Origin: Pseudomonas sp. MUP55
Lineage (GTDB): Bacteria > Pseudomonadota > Gammaproteobacteria > Pseudomonadales > Pseudomonadaceae
DNA length: 64,000 nt
Direction of reading: 5' to 3'
Assembly (NCBI RefSeq): GCF_034043515.1
Contig: NZ_CP138214.1
Coordinates: forward strand, 5,339,501-5,403,500
The translations under genes were made by a program, and so were the position numbers. The notes beneath the pieces were generated by a model, which made no database searches, was not told the origin of the DNA, and saw nothing but the letters and a program-made list of their open reading frames with translations. Below, piece by piece: positions 47,600 through 56,442 of the stretch. Every line of letters begins with the position of its first letter. The first letter of the stretch is position 1.

Positions 47600-49405
47600 T
47601 TAGTAAGCCAGGCCGAAGTCCTCTTCTTTCATGTCCATCAGGTTGCTGGCGCCCGACAGCATGGTTGCGACGTGGGTGCGGGTACGCGGCAGGATGCGCT
47701 GGAAGTAGAAGCGCGCGGTCTGCAGCTTGGCGGTGTAGAACGCCTCTTCGCTCGTGCCGGCAGCCAGTTTCTCAGCCGCCAGGCGCGCCATGTCGGCCCA
47801 GAAGTAAGCCAGGCACGCATAACCGGAGTACATCAGGTAATCCACCGAGGCGGCACCGACTTCTTCACGGTCTTTCATCGCGGCCATGCCGACCTTCATG
47901 GTCAACTCGCCCCACTCTTTGTTCAGCGCCGCCAGCGGTGCAACGAACTCCTTGACCGCGTCATTGCCTTCGTTGGCCTGGCAGAACTTGTGGACGATCT
48001 TGGTGAAGCCCTTGAGCGCTTCGCCTTGAGTCATCAGCACTTTACGGCCCAGCAGGTCGAGCGCCTGGATACCGGTGGTGCCTTCGTACAGCATCGAAAT
48101 ACGGCTGTCGCGAACGTTCTGCTCCATGCCCCATTCGGCGATGAAACCGTGGCCACCGTAGATCTGCACGCCGTGGTTGGCTGCTTCAAAGCCGACTTCG
48201 GTCATGAACGCCTTGGCGATCGGGGTCATGAAGGCCAGCAGGCCATCGGCCTGTTTCTTGGCTTCATCGTCGGTACCGTACTTGACGATGTCCACTTGCT
48301 TGGCGGTGAAGTACACCATCGCACGGTTGCCTTCGGCGAAGGCTTTCATGGTCAGCAGCATGCGGCGCACGTCAGGGTGCACGATGATCGGGTCAGCGGC
48401 TTTGTCCGGCGCTTTCGGGCCAGTCAGGGAGCGCATCTGCAGACGGTCACGAGCATATTTCAGACCACCCTGGAAACCGATCTCGGCGTGGGCCAGGCCT
48501 TGCAGCGCAGTACCCAGGCGAGCGGTGTTCATGAAGGTGAACATGCAGTTCAGGCCTTTGTTCGCCGGGCCGATCAAGTAACCGGTGGCCGCGTCGAAGT
48601 TCATCACGCAGGTAGCGTTGCCGTGGATGCCCATCTTGTGTTCGAGGGAGCCACAGGTTACCGCGTTGCGCTCACCGATCGAGCCATCGGCGTTCGGCAG
48701 GAACTTGGGCACGATAAACAGCGAGATGCCTTTGGTGCCGGCCGGTGCGTCGGGCAGGCGGGCCAGTACGATGTGGACGATGTTGTCGGCCATGTCGTGT
48801 TCACCGGCCGAGATGAAGATTTTGGTGCCGGAGACTTTGTAGGAACCGTCAGCCTGAGGTTCGGCCTTGGTACGCAACATGCCCAGGTCGGTGCCGCAGT
48901 GCGGCTCGGTCAGGCACATGGTGCCGGTCCACTCGCCCGAGACCAGTTTGGTCAGGTAAGCCTCTTGCTGCTCAGGCGTACCGTGCTCGGAGATGGTGTT
49001 CATCGCACCGTGGGACAGGCCTGGGTACATGCCCCACGACCAGTTGGCTTCGCCAACCATTTCACTCACGGCAAGGCCCAGGGACTCCGGCAGGCCTTGG
49101 CCGCCGTGCTCAACGTCGTGGGCCAGGCTTGGCCAGCCGCCTTCGACGAACTGCTTGTAGGCTTCCTTGAAACCGGCAGGGGTCTTAACGCCTGACTCGC
49201 TCCAGGTACACCCTTCGATGTCACCCACACGGTTCAGCGGTGCCAGCACTTGCTCACAGAACTTGGCGCCTTCTTCGAGAATGGCGTCAACCATGTCCGG
49301 CGTAGCGTCCTGGCAAGCCGGCAGGCTCTGATAGTGCGCTTCATAGCCGAGCAGTTCGTCACGAACGAAGCGAATATCACGCAAGGGGGCCTTGTAGTCA
49401 GGCAT
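47600..49405 (-). CDS. Acyl-CoA dehydrogenase, paralogue 3 (FadE-like)
   Basis: 601 residues from ATG 49405 ([20 protein letters not shown]). FAD-domain motif [19 protein letters not shown] and catalytic region [18 protein letters not shown], with Thr in place of the Asn seen in the two paralogues. C-terminal extension present. Codon use is the most biased of the three, suggesting the highest expression. It has its own terminator (47546) and tandem PsrA-like boxes upstream (49465-49492), consistent with induction by long-chain fatty acids; I recall P. aeruginosa PA0506 as its equivalent. Confidence 0.93.
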   Translation of the reverse strand: MPDYKAPLRDIRFVRDELLGYEAHYQSLPACQDATPDMVDAILEEGAKFCEQVLAPLNRVGDIEGCTWSESGVKTPAGFKEAYKQFVEGGWPSLAHDVEHGGQGLPESLGLAVSEMVGEANWSWGMYPGLSHGAMNTISEHGTPEQQEAYLTKLVSGEWTGTMCLTEPHCGTDLGMLRTKAEPQADGSYKVSGTKIFISAGEHDMADNIVHIVLARLPDAPAGTKGISLFIVPKFLPNADGSIGERNAVTCGSLEHKMGIHGNATCVMNFDAATGYLIGPANKGLNCMFTFMNTARLGTALQGLAHAEIGFQGGLKYARDRLQMRSLTGPKAPDKAADPIIVHPDVRRMLLTMKAFAEGNRAMVYFTAKQVDIVKYGTDDEAKKQADGLLAFMTPIAKAFMTEVGFEAANHGVQIYGGHGFIAEWGMEQNVRDSRISMLYEGTTGIQALDLLGRKVLMTQGEALKGFTKIVHKFCQANEGNDAVKEFVAPLAALNKEWGELTMKVGMAAMKDREEVGAASVDYLMYSGYACLAYFWADMARLAAEKLAAGTSEEAFYTAKLQTARFYFQRILPRTRTHVATMLSGASNLMDMKEEDFGLAY

Positions 49406-49464
49406 AGCGATAAACCTCTGCTGATGTATCTGGGATGAACAACCGCATGGATGCGTCGAGGCGG

Positions 49465-49492
49465 TCAAACAGGTGTTTGAAACATACGTTTA
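49465..49492. promoter_or_regulatory. Tandem PsrA-like operator upstream of acyl-CoA dehydrogenase 3
   Basis: TCAAAC-AGGT-GTTTGA (49465-49480) matches the PsrA consensus (C/G)AAAC-N(2-4)-GTTT(G/C) perfectly. GAAAC-ATAC-GTTTA (49479-49492) overlaps it as a second, slightly weaker copy. PsrA is the TetR-type fatty-acid-responsive repressor of beta-oxidation genes in Pseudomonas. The site is ~60 bases before the start codon. Confidence 0.7.
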
Positions 49493-49625
49493 CGACCTGG
49501 GGTTGTCAAGCGTCAGCCAGATGCCGTTTGTCTTGACTCAGGTCATCGCCAGGCACGGCGATGCCTGCGACGGGTTGTCGCCTCAGAAATGAGTACAAAG
49601 GTTTATCAGGATTAAGCAGGGACAA

Positions 49626-49714
49626 TGTGGGAGGGGGCTTGCCCCCGATAGCGGAATATCAGTCAGTACATTTTTAACTGACCCATCGCTATCGGGGGCA
49701 AGCCCCCTCCCACA
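49626..49714. repeat. REP doublet (REPIN), copy 4
   Basis: TGTGGGAGGGGGCTTGCCCC and its complement ending at 49714, in the 335-base gap (49406-49740) between acyl-CoA dehydrogenase 3 and the small rod-like protein. Apart from this doublet and the PsrA-like boxes I see no gene in that gap. Confidence 0.92.
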
Positions 49715-49740
49715 TTTTTAAATGGCATGCAGCGAGAGAA

Positions 49741-50022
49741 TCAGGCGTAGGTGTCGATCAAGGTACCGAGCATTTCGTCCGAAGCCTTGGCGACTTTCAC
49801 ACCCAACTCCACTTGAAACTTGCCCTGGGCCATCTCGACCATATTGCTCGCCGAATTGGACGCCTGAGCACGATCATTGGCTTGCAGACGGTCACTTTGC
49901 GCGGCCGATGGCTGGTTCGTCGCGGCGCTGGCAATGTTGCCGGCGGCCTGGTCGACACGGTTCTGTCCGGCCTGAATGGTGCTCAGGCCCGAATAAAACG
50001 CGCTGCTTCCAGAGATTTCCAT
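49741..50022 (-). CDS. Small orphan protein resembling flagellar rod/hook terminal helices
   Basis: 93 residues, no recognised name. The N-terminus ISGSSAFYSGLSTIQAGQNR followed by VDQAAGNIASAAT recalls the D0 helix of flagellar rod/hook proteins (GLxxxQxxxDxxxxNIANA). The C-terminus MVEMAQGKFQVELGVKVAKA and DEMLGTLIDTYA resembles the C-terminal helix of FlgC-like proteins. It looks like the two terminal helices joined through a short Ala/Gln/Asn/Ser linker. No flagellar genes are nearby; it lies ahead of bioD's 3' end. The start is supported by conservation of the motif, with a weak SD. Function unknown. Confidence 0.8.
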   Translation of the reverse strand: MEISGSSAFYSGLSTIQAGQNRVDQAAGNIASAATNQPSAAQSDRLQANDRAQASNSASNMVEMAQGKFQVELGVKVAKASDEMLGTLIDTYA

Positions 50023-50127
50023 GGCGTAAGCCTGCCTTTAGAGAATCGTGAAAATGGATTGAAGCAGACATCCTGGCAAAAGGCCCGTCAAAAACCCTAA
50101 TGGCATATTGCCTTGCGATAGCCAAAA

Positions 50128-50808
50128 TCAGTCAAGCAGGTCCATTTCCAGGTAGGCCGCCACAGCGGTTGCCCCGGCATGCTTGAGTTTCGGCACACGG
50201 CCCAGGCAAGGCGCTGGCAAACGTTCGGCCAACGTGGCGAGGTTTTCTTCCAGACGAGAGGTCTTGGGGTCGATGATATTGGCCACCCAACCGGCCAGCG
50301 GCAAACCATCGCGCGCGATCGCTTCGGCCGTGAGCAGTGCATGGCTGATACACCCCAGGCGCACGCCCACCACCAGAATCACCGGTAGCTTGAGGGCAAT
50401 GGCCAGGTCCGACAGATTGGACTGGTCAGCCAGGGGCACGCGCCACCCACCGGCGCCTTCGATCAAGGTGAAGTCGGCGTTTTGCGCCAGGATCCGCTGC
50501 ATCGGCTTGAGCAGCGATTGCACCGTCAGCGCGACACCTGCCTCACGGGCGGCCAGGTGCGGCGCAATCGCCGGCTCGAACGCCACCGGGTTGACCTCGG
50601 CGTACGTCAACGGCAATGAACATTCGGCGAGCAGCGCCAGGGCATCGGCATTGCGCAAGCCCTTGGGCGTTATCTGGCAACCCGAGGCCACCGGTTTTCC
50701 CGCCGCCGTGCTTTTGCCCGCTTGGCGGGCGGCATGCAGCAGGCCGGCGGCGACGGTGGTCTTGCCCACATCGGTGTCGGTACCGGTGATGAAATACGCA
50801 GCGCTCAT
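50128..50808 (-). CDS. bioD: Dethiobiotin synthetase BioD
   Basis: 226 residues. The P-loop [32 protein letters not shown] and the KPVASGC segment are the family signatures. BioD carboxylates 7,8-diaminopelargonic acid with CO2 and ATP. Its start overlaps the bioC stop by four bases. It ends the bioBFHCD run. bioA, which makes its substrate, is not in the window. Confidence 0.96.
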   Translation of the reverse strand: MSAAYFITGTDTDVGKTTVAAGLLHAARQAGKSTAAGKPVASGCQITPKGLRNADALALLAECSLPLTYAEVNPVAFEPAIAPHLAAREAGVALTVQSLLKPMQRILAQNADFTLIEGAGGWRVPLADQSNLSDLAIALKLPVILVVGVRLGCISHALLTAEAIARDGLPLAGWVANIIDPKTSRLEENLATLAERLPAPCLGRVPKLKHAGATAVAAYLEMDLLD

Positions 50809-51617
50809 CGCGGTTTCTCCAGTAGGGCGTAAACCACTTGGTAGGACGCAGGCAGGCCCTGGGCCTGGCGGAACTGCTCGTAAGCGTGCACCAGCGCCGC
50901 AACCCTTGCGCGGCCCGTCAACCCTCCCGGGCGCCCCGGGTTGAGGTTATGCGCGCCCAAGGCTTTCAGCTCATGGGTCAGGCTACGCACATCCGGGTAG
51001 TGCAGCACATGGGCACGTCGCTCCAGGCTGGCCACCCGAAAACCACTGGCTGCGCACAGCTGTTGATAAGCCTCGAAGGTGCGGAAACGATTGACGTGAA
51101 CCAGCCCATCCACCGCTCGCCAACTGCTGCGCAGCTCATCCAGGGTGCCCACGCACAGGCTGGCAACCGCCAGCACGCCGCCCGGTTGCAACACGCGAAA
51201 CGCTTCACTGAGGACCGCATCGAAGTTGGCACACCACTGCACCGCCAGGCTGGAGAAGATCAGCTCGAAGCTGTCGGCCTTGAGCGGCAAGCGTTCTGCA
51301 TCGCCGGCGACGAAGTGCTGCGCCCCGCCTGAAGGCCGCGCATGCTTGAGCATACCCTCGGCAATATCCAGCGCGGTGCCTTGGCTGGCGGGCAGCCGCT
51401 CACTCAGTACGCGACTGAAATAACCCGTGCCACAGCCCAGGTCGAGCCAGCGTTGTGGCGCCAGGCCCGCCGGTAAGCGACTCAGCAGTTCATGTCCGAC
51501 CGCCCGCTGCAACTCGGCCACGCTGTCGTAACTGGCCGCCGCCCGGGAAAACGAGGCCGCCACCTGGCGTTTGTCAGGCAAGGCACCAGGCAAGGGAGGA
51601 TTGGAGAGATCAGTCAT
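50805..51617 (-). CDS. bioC: Malonyl-ACP O-methyltransferase BioC
   Basis: 270 residues from ATG 51617 ([20 protein letters not shown]); ATG 51629 would add four residues. SAM-binding motif [15 protein letters not shown]. BioC methylates malonyl-ACP so that fatty-acid enzymes can build the pimeloyl chain for biotin. It overlaps bioH (upstream) by eight bases and bioD (downstream) by three to four. Length is typical. Confidence 0.95.
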   Translation of the reverse strand: MTDLSNPPLPGALPDKRQVAASFSRAAASYDSVAELQRAVGHELLSRLPAGLAPQRWLDLGCGTGYFSRVLSERLPASQGTALDIAEGMLKHARPSGGAQHFVAGDAERLPLKADSFELIFSSLAVQWCANFDAVLSEAFRVLQPGGVLAVASLCVGTLDELRSSWRAVDGLVHVNRFRTFEAYQQLCAASGFRVASLERRAHVLHYPDVRSLTHELKALGAHNLNPGRPGGLTGRARVAALVHAYEQFRQAQGLPASYQVVYALLEKPR

Positions 51618-52341
51618 CAACGCACTCATGCAAAAAAGCCTGGATGGCCCCCGCTACACCGTGGGGGTCCTCCAGAAGAAAAGCGTGACCGGCCTGTTCA
51701 ATCAGGCCGATCTCCACATCGGGCAGCAGCGCCAGCAGGTCGCTGGCAGCCTCGGCCGGCACCAACCCGTCCTGCCCGGCAAACAGGTGCAACTGTGGCC
51801 CGCGAAACGCCTGCAAGGCAGCACGGGTGTCCAATTGGGCGAGCAACTCAAGGCCAGGCATCAGCACGCTGGGCGAGGTGTTCGGCGCCCCACTGACCAA
51901 CAGACGCGAGAGCCCGCGTGGGTCGACGGCGCCCTTGGCGCACAACAGGCCAAAGCGCTTGAGGGTGACTTGGGAGTCGGCGTGGCAACCGGCGAGGAAC
52001 GCGTCGAACGTTTCAGGGGGCATTGCGTGCGGCCAATCCGCATGGGCGACAAAGCACGGGTTGCTTGCCAGGGTGAGCAGGCCGCAGCAACGCTCGCCAC
52101 GCCGTGCCGCCAGCTCTGACGCGAGCATGCCGCCCAGGGACCAGCCGCCGAGCCAGACATTGTCCGGCAGCGTGGCATCCAGTTCGTCGAGCCATTCAGC
52201 CAGTTCGCTGGAATCCAGCGCCGGCAGCGGTTCGACCTGCACGCGCAGATGTTCATTCAAGCCGTGCAGCGCGGCGGCCAGCGGTTCCAGCGGTGATACC
52301 CCCAGGCCCCAGCCGGGCAGCAATACCAGTCGATCACGCAT
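51610..52341 (-). CDS. bioH: Pimeloyl-ACP methyl ester carboxylesterase BioH
   Basis: 243 residues, alpha/beta hydrolase. Nucleophile elbow [15 protein letters not shown] (Gly-Trp-Ser-Leu-Gly), oxyanion region [15 protein letters not shown], and the C-terminal catalytic His in [12 protein letters not shown]. BioH removes the methyl ester that BioC installed, ending chain elongation at pimeloyl-ACP. It overlaps both bioF and bioC by eight bases. bioH inside the bio cluster is normal for Pseudomonas, in contrast to E. coli. Confidence 0.95.
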   Translation of the reverse strand: MRDRLVLLPGWGLGVSPLEPLAAALHGLNEHLRVQVEPLPALDSSELAEWLDELDATLPDNVWLGGWSLGGMLASELAARRGERCCGLLTLASNPCFVAHADWPHAMPPETFDAFLAGCHADSQVTLKRFGLLCAKGAVDPRGLSRLLVSGAPNTSPSVLMPGLELLAQLDTRAALQAFRGPQLHLFAGQDGLVPAEAASDLLALLPDVEIGLIEQAGHAFLLEDPHGVAGAIQAFLHECVDD

Positions 52342-53514
52342 GCTCGGGCTCCGTAGCGTTTAACATCCGGAAACACGCCTCCAATGCGTTTAACAATAGC
52401 TGCACCTGCGCCGCGCTGTGGGCTGCCGTCAACGTCACACGCAAACGGGCGCCGCCGGCGGGCACGGTGGGGGGCGGATCGCGGTCACCATCAGCCCGCG
52501 CTCGCGCAGCATCTGCGACAGGCGCAGGGCGCGTGCGCTGTCGCCAATCAGGATCGGCTGGATTGGCGTGAAACTGTCCATCAGCGCCAGGCCGATCTGC
52601 TCGGCGCCCTCGCGAAACTGGCGGATCAAAGCGTTGAGGTGCTCGCGTCGCCAATGCTCGGTGCGCAGCAGCTCCAGGCTTTTCAAGGTGGCGCAGGCCA
52701 ATGCCGGCGGCTGGCTGGTGGTGTAGATGTACGGCCGGGCGAATTGGATCAGGCTTTCGATCAGCTCTTCACTGCCCGCCACAAAGGCCCCGGCGGTGCC
52801 GAACGCTTTACCGAGGGTGCCGACCAGCACCGGCACGTCCTCCTGGCTCAAGCCGAAATGCTCGACGATCCCGCCGCCGTTGGCTCCCAGCGGGCCGAAG
52901 CCATGGGCGTCGTCCACCATCAACCAGGCGCCCTTGGCCCTGGTTTCACGGGCCAGCGCCGGCAGGTCGGCCAGGTCGCCATCCATGCTGAACACGCCGT
53001 CGGTGACCACCAGCGTATTACCGGTGGCTTTCTCCAGGCGCTTGGCCAGGCTGGCGGCGTCGTTGTGCAGGTAACGGTTGAAACGTGCGCCGGACAACAA
53101 CCCGGCATCCAGCAACGAAGCATGGTTGAGACGGTCTTCCAGCACCGTATCGCCCTGCCCCACCAGCGCCGTGACCGCACCGAGGTTGGCCATGTAACCG
53201 GTGGTAAACAGCAAGGCATGTGGGCGCCCGGTCAGGTCGGCCAGCGCCTCTTCCAGGTGATGGTGCGGCGTGGCATGGCCCACTACCAAGTGCGACGCAC
53301 CACCACCCACACCCCAGCGCGATGCACCGGCGCGCCAGGCCTCGATCACTTGCGGATGGTTGGCTAGGCCCAGGTAGTCGTTATTGCAAAAGGCGAGCAG
53401 CGGCTTGCCGTCCACCACCACGTCCGGGCCTTGTGGGCTCTGGAGCAAGGGACGATGACGGTACAGGTGTTCGGCACGGCGGGCAGCGAGGCGCGCGGCG
53501 AGATCGAAAGACAT
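52334..53514 (-). pseudogene. bioF: 8-amino-7-oxononanoate synthase BioF, frameshifted near the 3' end
   Basis: BioF condenses pimeloyl-ACP with alanine using PLP. The first 344 or so codons are normal, with the PLP-lysine motif [18 protein letters not shown] and [11 protein letters not shown]. After [10 protein letters not shown] the frame shifts: a tract of six C (plus-strand G, 52469-52474) replaces the seven needed, so the protein would end at 52435 with an unrelated tail [10 protein letters not shown]. The expected continuation [20 protein letters not shown] is in the next frame and runs to a stop at 52334, overlapping bioH by eight bases as in an intact operon. This is either a recent mutation or a homopolymer sequencing error; error is quite likely. 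Confidence 0.9.
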
Positions 53515-53548
53515 GCAGGCCTCGATTTAACAGGTTCAGCTTGGTGAG

Positions 53549-53638
53549 TGTGGGAGGGGGCTTGCTCCCGATGGCGCAGTGTCAGTCAACTTATGCACCG
53601 ACTGACACGCCCCCATCGGGAGCAAGCCCCCTCCCACA
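53549..53638. repeat. REP doublet (REPIN), copy 5
   Basis: TGTGGGAGGGGGCTTGCTCCC at the left and GGGAGCAAGCCCCCTCCCACA at the right. It separates bioB from bioFHCD in the same transcriptional direction, so it may lower expression downstream of bioB or protect the bioB mRNA end. Confidence 0.92.
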
Positions 53639-53655
53639 TTGGGATTGGGGTTGAG

Positions 53656-54711
53656 TCAAACAGCGGCGTTGTAGAACTGCTCGCTGCTCTTCTGCTCCAC
53701 CAGGGCCTGCTCAATCGCTGCCTGATGCACTTCGTCGGCGTGCTCTTCACGCTCCTCCGGCAGAATCCCGAGGCGCGAGAACAGTTGCATGTCCTTGTCT
53801 GCCTGCGGGTTAGCGGTGGTCAGCAGCTTGTCGCCGTAGAAGATCGAGTTGGCACCGGCAAAAAAAGCCAGGGCCTGCATCTGCTCGTTCATCGCCTCAC
53901 GGCCAGCCGACAGGCGCACATGGGACTGCGGCATCAGGATGCGCGCCACCGCCAGCATGCGGATGAAGTCGAACGGGTCGATGTCCTCGGCGTTTTCCAG
54001 CGGCGTGCCGGCCACCTTGACCAGCATGTTGATCGGCACCGACTCCGGATGCTCCGGCAGGTTGGCCAGCTGGATCAGCAGATTGGCGCGGTCGTCGAGA
54101 GACTCGCCCATGCCAAGGATGCCGCCCGAGCAGATCTTCATCCCCGACTCACGCACGTAAGCCAGGGTTTGCAGGCGCTCGCTGTAGGTACGGGTGGTAA
54201 TGATCGACCCGTAGAACTCCGGCGAGGTATCGAGGTTGTGGTTGTAGTAATCAAGGCCGGCCTGGGCCAGCGCGGCGGTCTGGTCCTGATCGAGGCGGCC
54301 AAGGGTCATGCAGGTTTCCAGGCCCATGGCCTTCACGCCTTTGACCATCTCCAGCACATAGGGCATGTCTTTGGCCGAGGGATGCTTCCATGCGGCGCCC
54401 ATGCAGAAACGCGTCGAGCCGATGGCCTTGGCGCGGGCAGCCTCTTCGAGAACCTTCTGCACTTCCATCAGTTTTTCTTTTTCCAGGCCGGTGTTGTAGT
54501 GACCGGACTGCGGACAATATTTGCAATCTTCCGGGCAGGCCCCGGTCTTGATCGACAGCAGGGTGGATACCTGCACGCGGTTGGCGTCGAAATGCGCGCG
54601 GTGCACGGTCTGCGCCTGGAACAACAGGTCATTGAACGGCTGCACGAACAGGGCTTTGACTTCGGCCAAAGACCAATCGTGACGCAGGGTGGCAGAGGTG
54701 CTGGCGCTCAT
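53656..54711 (-). CDS. bioB: Biotin synthase BioB
   Basis: 351 residues, radical SAM enzyme. [20 protein letters not shown] contains the CxxxCxxC for the 4Fe-4S cluster; RFCMGAAW and the Arg in [13 protein letters not shown] relate to the auxiliary 2Fe-2S cluster that donates sulfur to dethiobiotin. It is the first gene of the biotin cluster, separated from bioF by a REP doublet and divergent from comF across 92 bases, where the shared promoter region must lie. Confidence 0.97.
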   Translation of the reverse strand: MSASTSATLRHDWSLAEVKALFVQPFNDLLFQAQTVHRAHFDANRVQVSTLLSIKTGACPEDCKYCPQSGHYNTGLEKEKLMEVQKVLEEAARAKAIGSTRFCMGAAWKHPSAKDMPYVLEMVKGVKAMGLETCMTLGRLDQDQTAALAQAGLDYYNHNLDTSPEFYGSIITTRTYSERLQTLAYVRESGMKICSGGILGMGESLDDRANLLIQLANLPEHPESVPINMLVKVAGTPLENAEDIDPFDFIRMLAVARILMPQSHVRLSAGREAMNEQMQALAFFAGANSIFYGDKLLTTANPQADKDMQLFSRLGILPEEREEHADEVHQAAIEQALVEQKSSEQFYNAAV

Positions 54712-54803
54712 GGGCGATTCCTTGATTATGCTTTGGCTAACGCTGCGGGAAGGGCAATACCCACAGGCACGACACGGATGCTCGGCATATTTAAGGAAGA
54801 TTC

Positions 54804-55541
54804 ATGCACTGTCAACCAAGCCACCAACACCAGGTTTACATCTGGTTAAAAAGCGTACAAACCTGTTTGATCTGCGATGAGCGGCACGAAAGCCTCGATT
54901 GCGTGTGTAACGCCTGCGAAACCGAGCTGCCGTGGCTGACGGAGCAGTGTGAGATTTGCGCCTTGCCTTTACCCATGGACGGGCTGGTCTGCGGCCAATG
55001 CCAGAAACAACCGCCTGCGTATCAACAGGTGATTGCGCCCTGGACCTACAGCTTCCCGGTCGACAGCCTGATCAGCCGGTTCAAGCACCAGGCAAACTGG
55101 CCGTTGGGGCATCTGCTGGGACGCCTGCTGGGGCGGTTCCTGCAATATCGCTTTGAGAATACCGACCTCACTCGCCCCGAATGCCTGGTGCCGGTACCCA
55201 TGCCACCCAAACGCCTGCGTCAGCGTGGCTATAACCAGGCCGCGATGCTGGCGCGCTGGCTCAGTGCCGACCTGAACATCCCCTACGATGAACAGCTGTT
55301 GTTACGCCCCCATGAAACCATTGCGCAACAGGACCTCGACGCCAGGACGCGCAAGCGCAACCTGCGCGATGCCTTCGCCCTGGCACCCGGCGCCCGAGTG
55401 CAGGGGCGCCACCTGGCGCTGGTCGACGACGTGCTGACTACCGGCGCCACCGCCCACAGCCTGGCGCGGTTATTGGTCAAGGCCGGTGCACGCCGGGTCG
55501 ATGTGTATTGCCTGGCCCGCACGCCAAAACCCGGCACCTGA
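54804..55541 (+). CDS. ComF family phosphoribosyltransferase-like protein
   Basis: 245 residues. An N-terminal zinc ribbon has the pairs CLIC, CNAC, CEIC and CGQC; the C-terminal type I PRTase domain has the PRPP motif ALVDDVLTTGATAHSLARLL. ComF is needed for DNA uptake in naturally competent bacteria; in Pseudomonas its role is untested and the gene is typically beside bioB. SD AAGGAAGA precedes the ATG. Divergent from bioB. Confidence 0.92.
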   Translation: MHCQPSHQHQVYIWLKSVQTCLICDERHESLDCVCNACETELPWLTEQCEICALPLPMDGLVCGQCQKQPPAYQQVIAPWTYSFPVDSLISRFKHQANWPLGHLLGRLLGRFLQYRFENTDLTRPECLVPVPMPPKRLRQRGYNQAAMLARWLSADLNIPYDEQLLLRPHETIAQQDLDARTRKRNLRDAFALAPGARVQGRHLALVDDVLTTGATAHSLARLLVKAGARRVDVYCLARTPKPGT

Positions 55542-55598
55542 CTTGACTCCCGCGCCGCCGGGCGGCAACGTCGGTTCATTCCAGCCAAGCGTGTTCCC

Positions 55599-56363
55599 AT
55601 GCCCCTGCCCTCGCCGCTCAGCCAGCACATCATCCGCCGCCCCCAGCGCATTGCCCTGCTGGGGCATATCGCCGAGCAGGGTTCCATCACCCGCGCCGCG
55701 AAAAGCGCCGGGTTGAGCTACAAGGCCGCCTGGGACGCCATCGATGAACTGAACAACCTGGCGCAAAAACCGCTGGTGGAGCGCAGCGTCGGCGGCAAAG
55801 GCGGTGGCGGCGCCAGGCTGACCGCAGAAGGTGAGCGCGTGCTGCGCCTCTATCAACGCCTGCAAGTGCTGCAAGCCGAAGTACTCGCCACCCAGGAGGC
55901 GGCCAGCGACTTCAACCTGCTGGGCCGCCTGATGTTGCGCACCAGTGCACGCAACCAGCTGCACGGCCGGGTCAGCGCGATTGAGCGCCATGGGCGTAAT
56001 GATCGGGTCCGCCTGGAGTTGGCGGGTGGCTTGTACCTGGATGCACAGATCACCCATGACAGCACGCAACGGCTGGAGCTGGAGACTGGCGTGGAAGTGG
56101 TCGCGCTGATCAAGGCCGGATGGTTGGAATTGCTGGCCATCGGGCAAGCCGCAACACTTGGACACAATTGCATGAGCGGTGTGATCGAGACAATTCTTGA
56201 CGCCCAGGATGGCCCCAGCGAGGTGCGTATCGGCCTGCCCAACGGCCAGGTGCTGTGTGCCTTGGCGCCGCCCGCCGCGCTTGCCGCACTCAACGCCGCG
56301 CCAGGCCAGCCGATCCAGGTGCAGTTCGCCCCGGCCAATGTACTGCTCGGCACCCCGGTGTAG
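55599..56363 (+). CDS. modE: ModE-type molybdate-responsive regulator
   Basis: 254 residues. N-terminal winged HTH of the ModE/LysR type (RIALLGHIAEQGSITRAAKS, LSYKAAWDAIDELNNLA) followed by two molybdate-binding TOBE domains (~120-185, ~195-254), with SARNQLHGRVSAIERHG typical of the first. ModE with molybdate represses molybdate transport genes. No modABC is adjacent here, so its targets are elsewhere. It is an isolated gene between comF and a phoX-type gene. Confidence 0.9.
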   Translation: MPLPSPLSQHIIRRPQRIALLGHIAEQGSITRAAKSAGLSYKAAWDAIDELNNLAQKPLVERSVGGKGGGGARLTAEGERVLRLYQRLQVLQAEVLATQEAASDFNLLGRLMLRTSARNQLHGRVSAIERHGRNDRVRLELAGGLYLDAQITHDSTQRLELETGVEVVALIKAGWLELLAIGQAATLGHNCMSGVIETILDAQDGPSEVRIGLPNGQVLCALAPPAALAALNAAPGQPIQVQFAPANVLLGTPV

Positions 56364-56442
56364 CCGGCACGCGCCATCAAACTGCAACAATTTCGTCACG
56401 CCCGCTCCTTATGGTGTCTGCAAAAACCGTAGGGAGCCTGAG

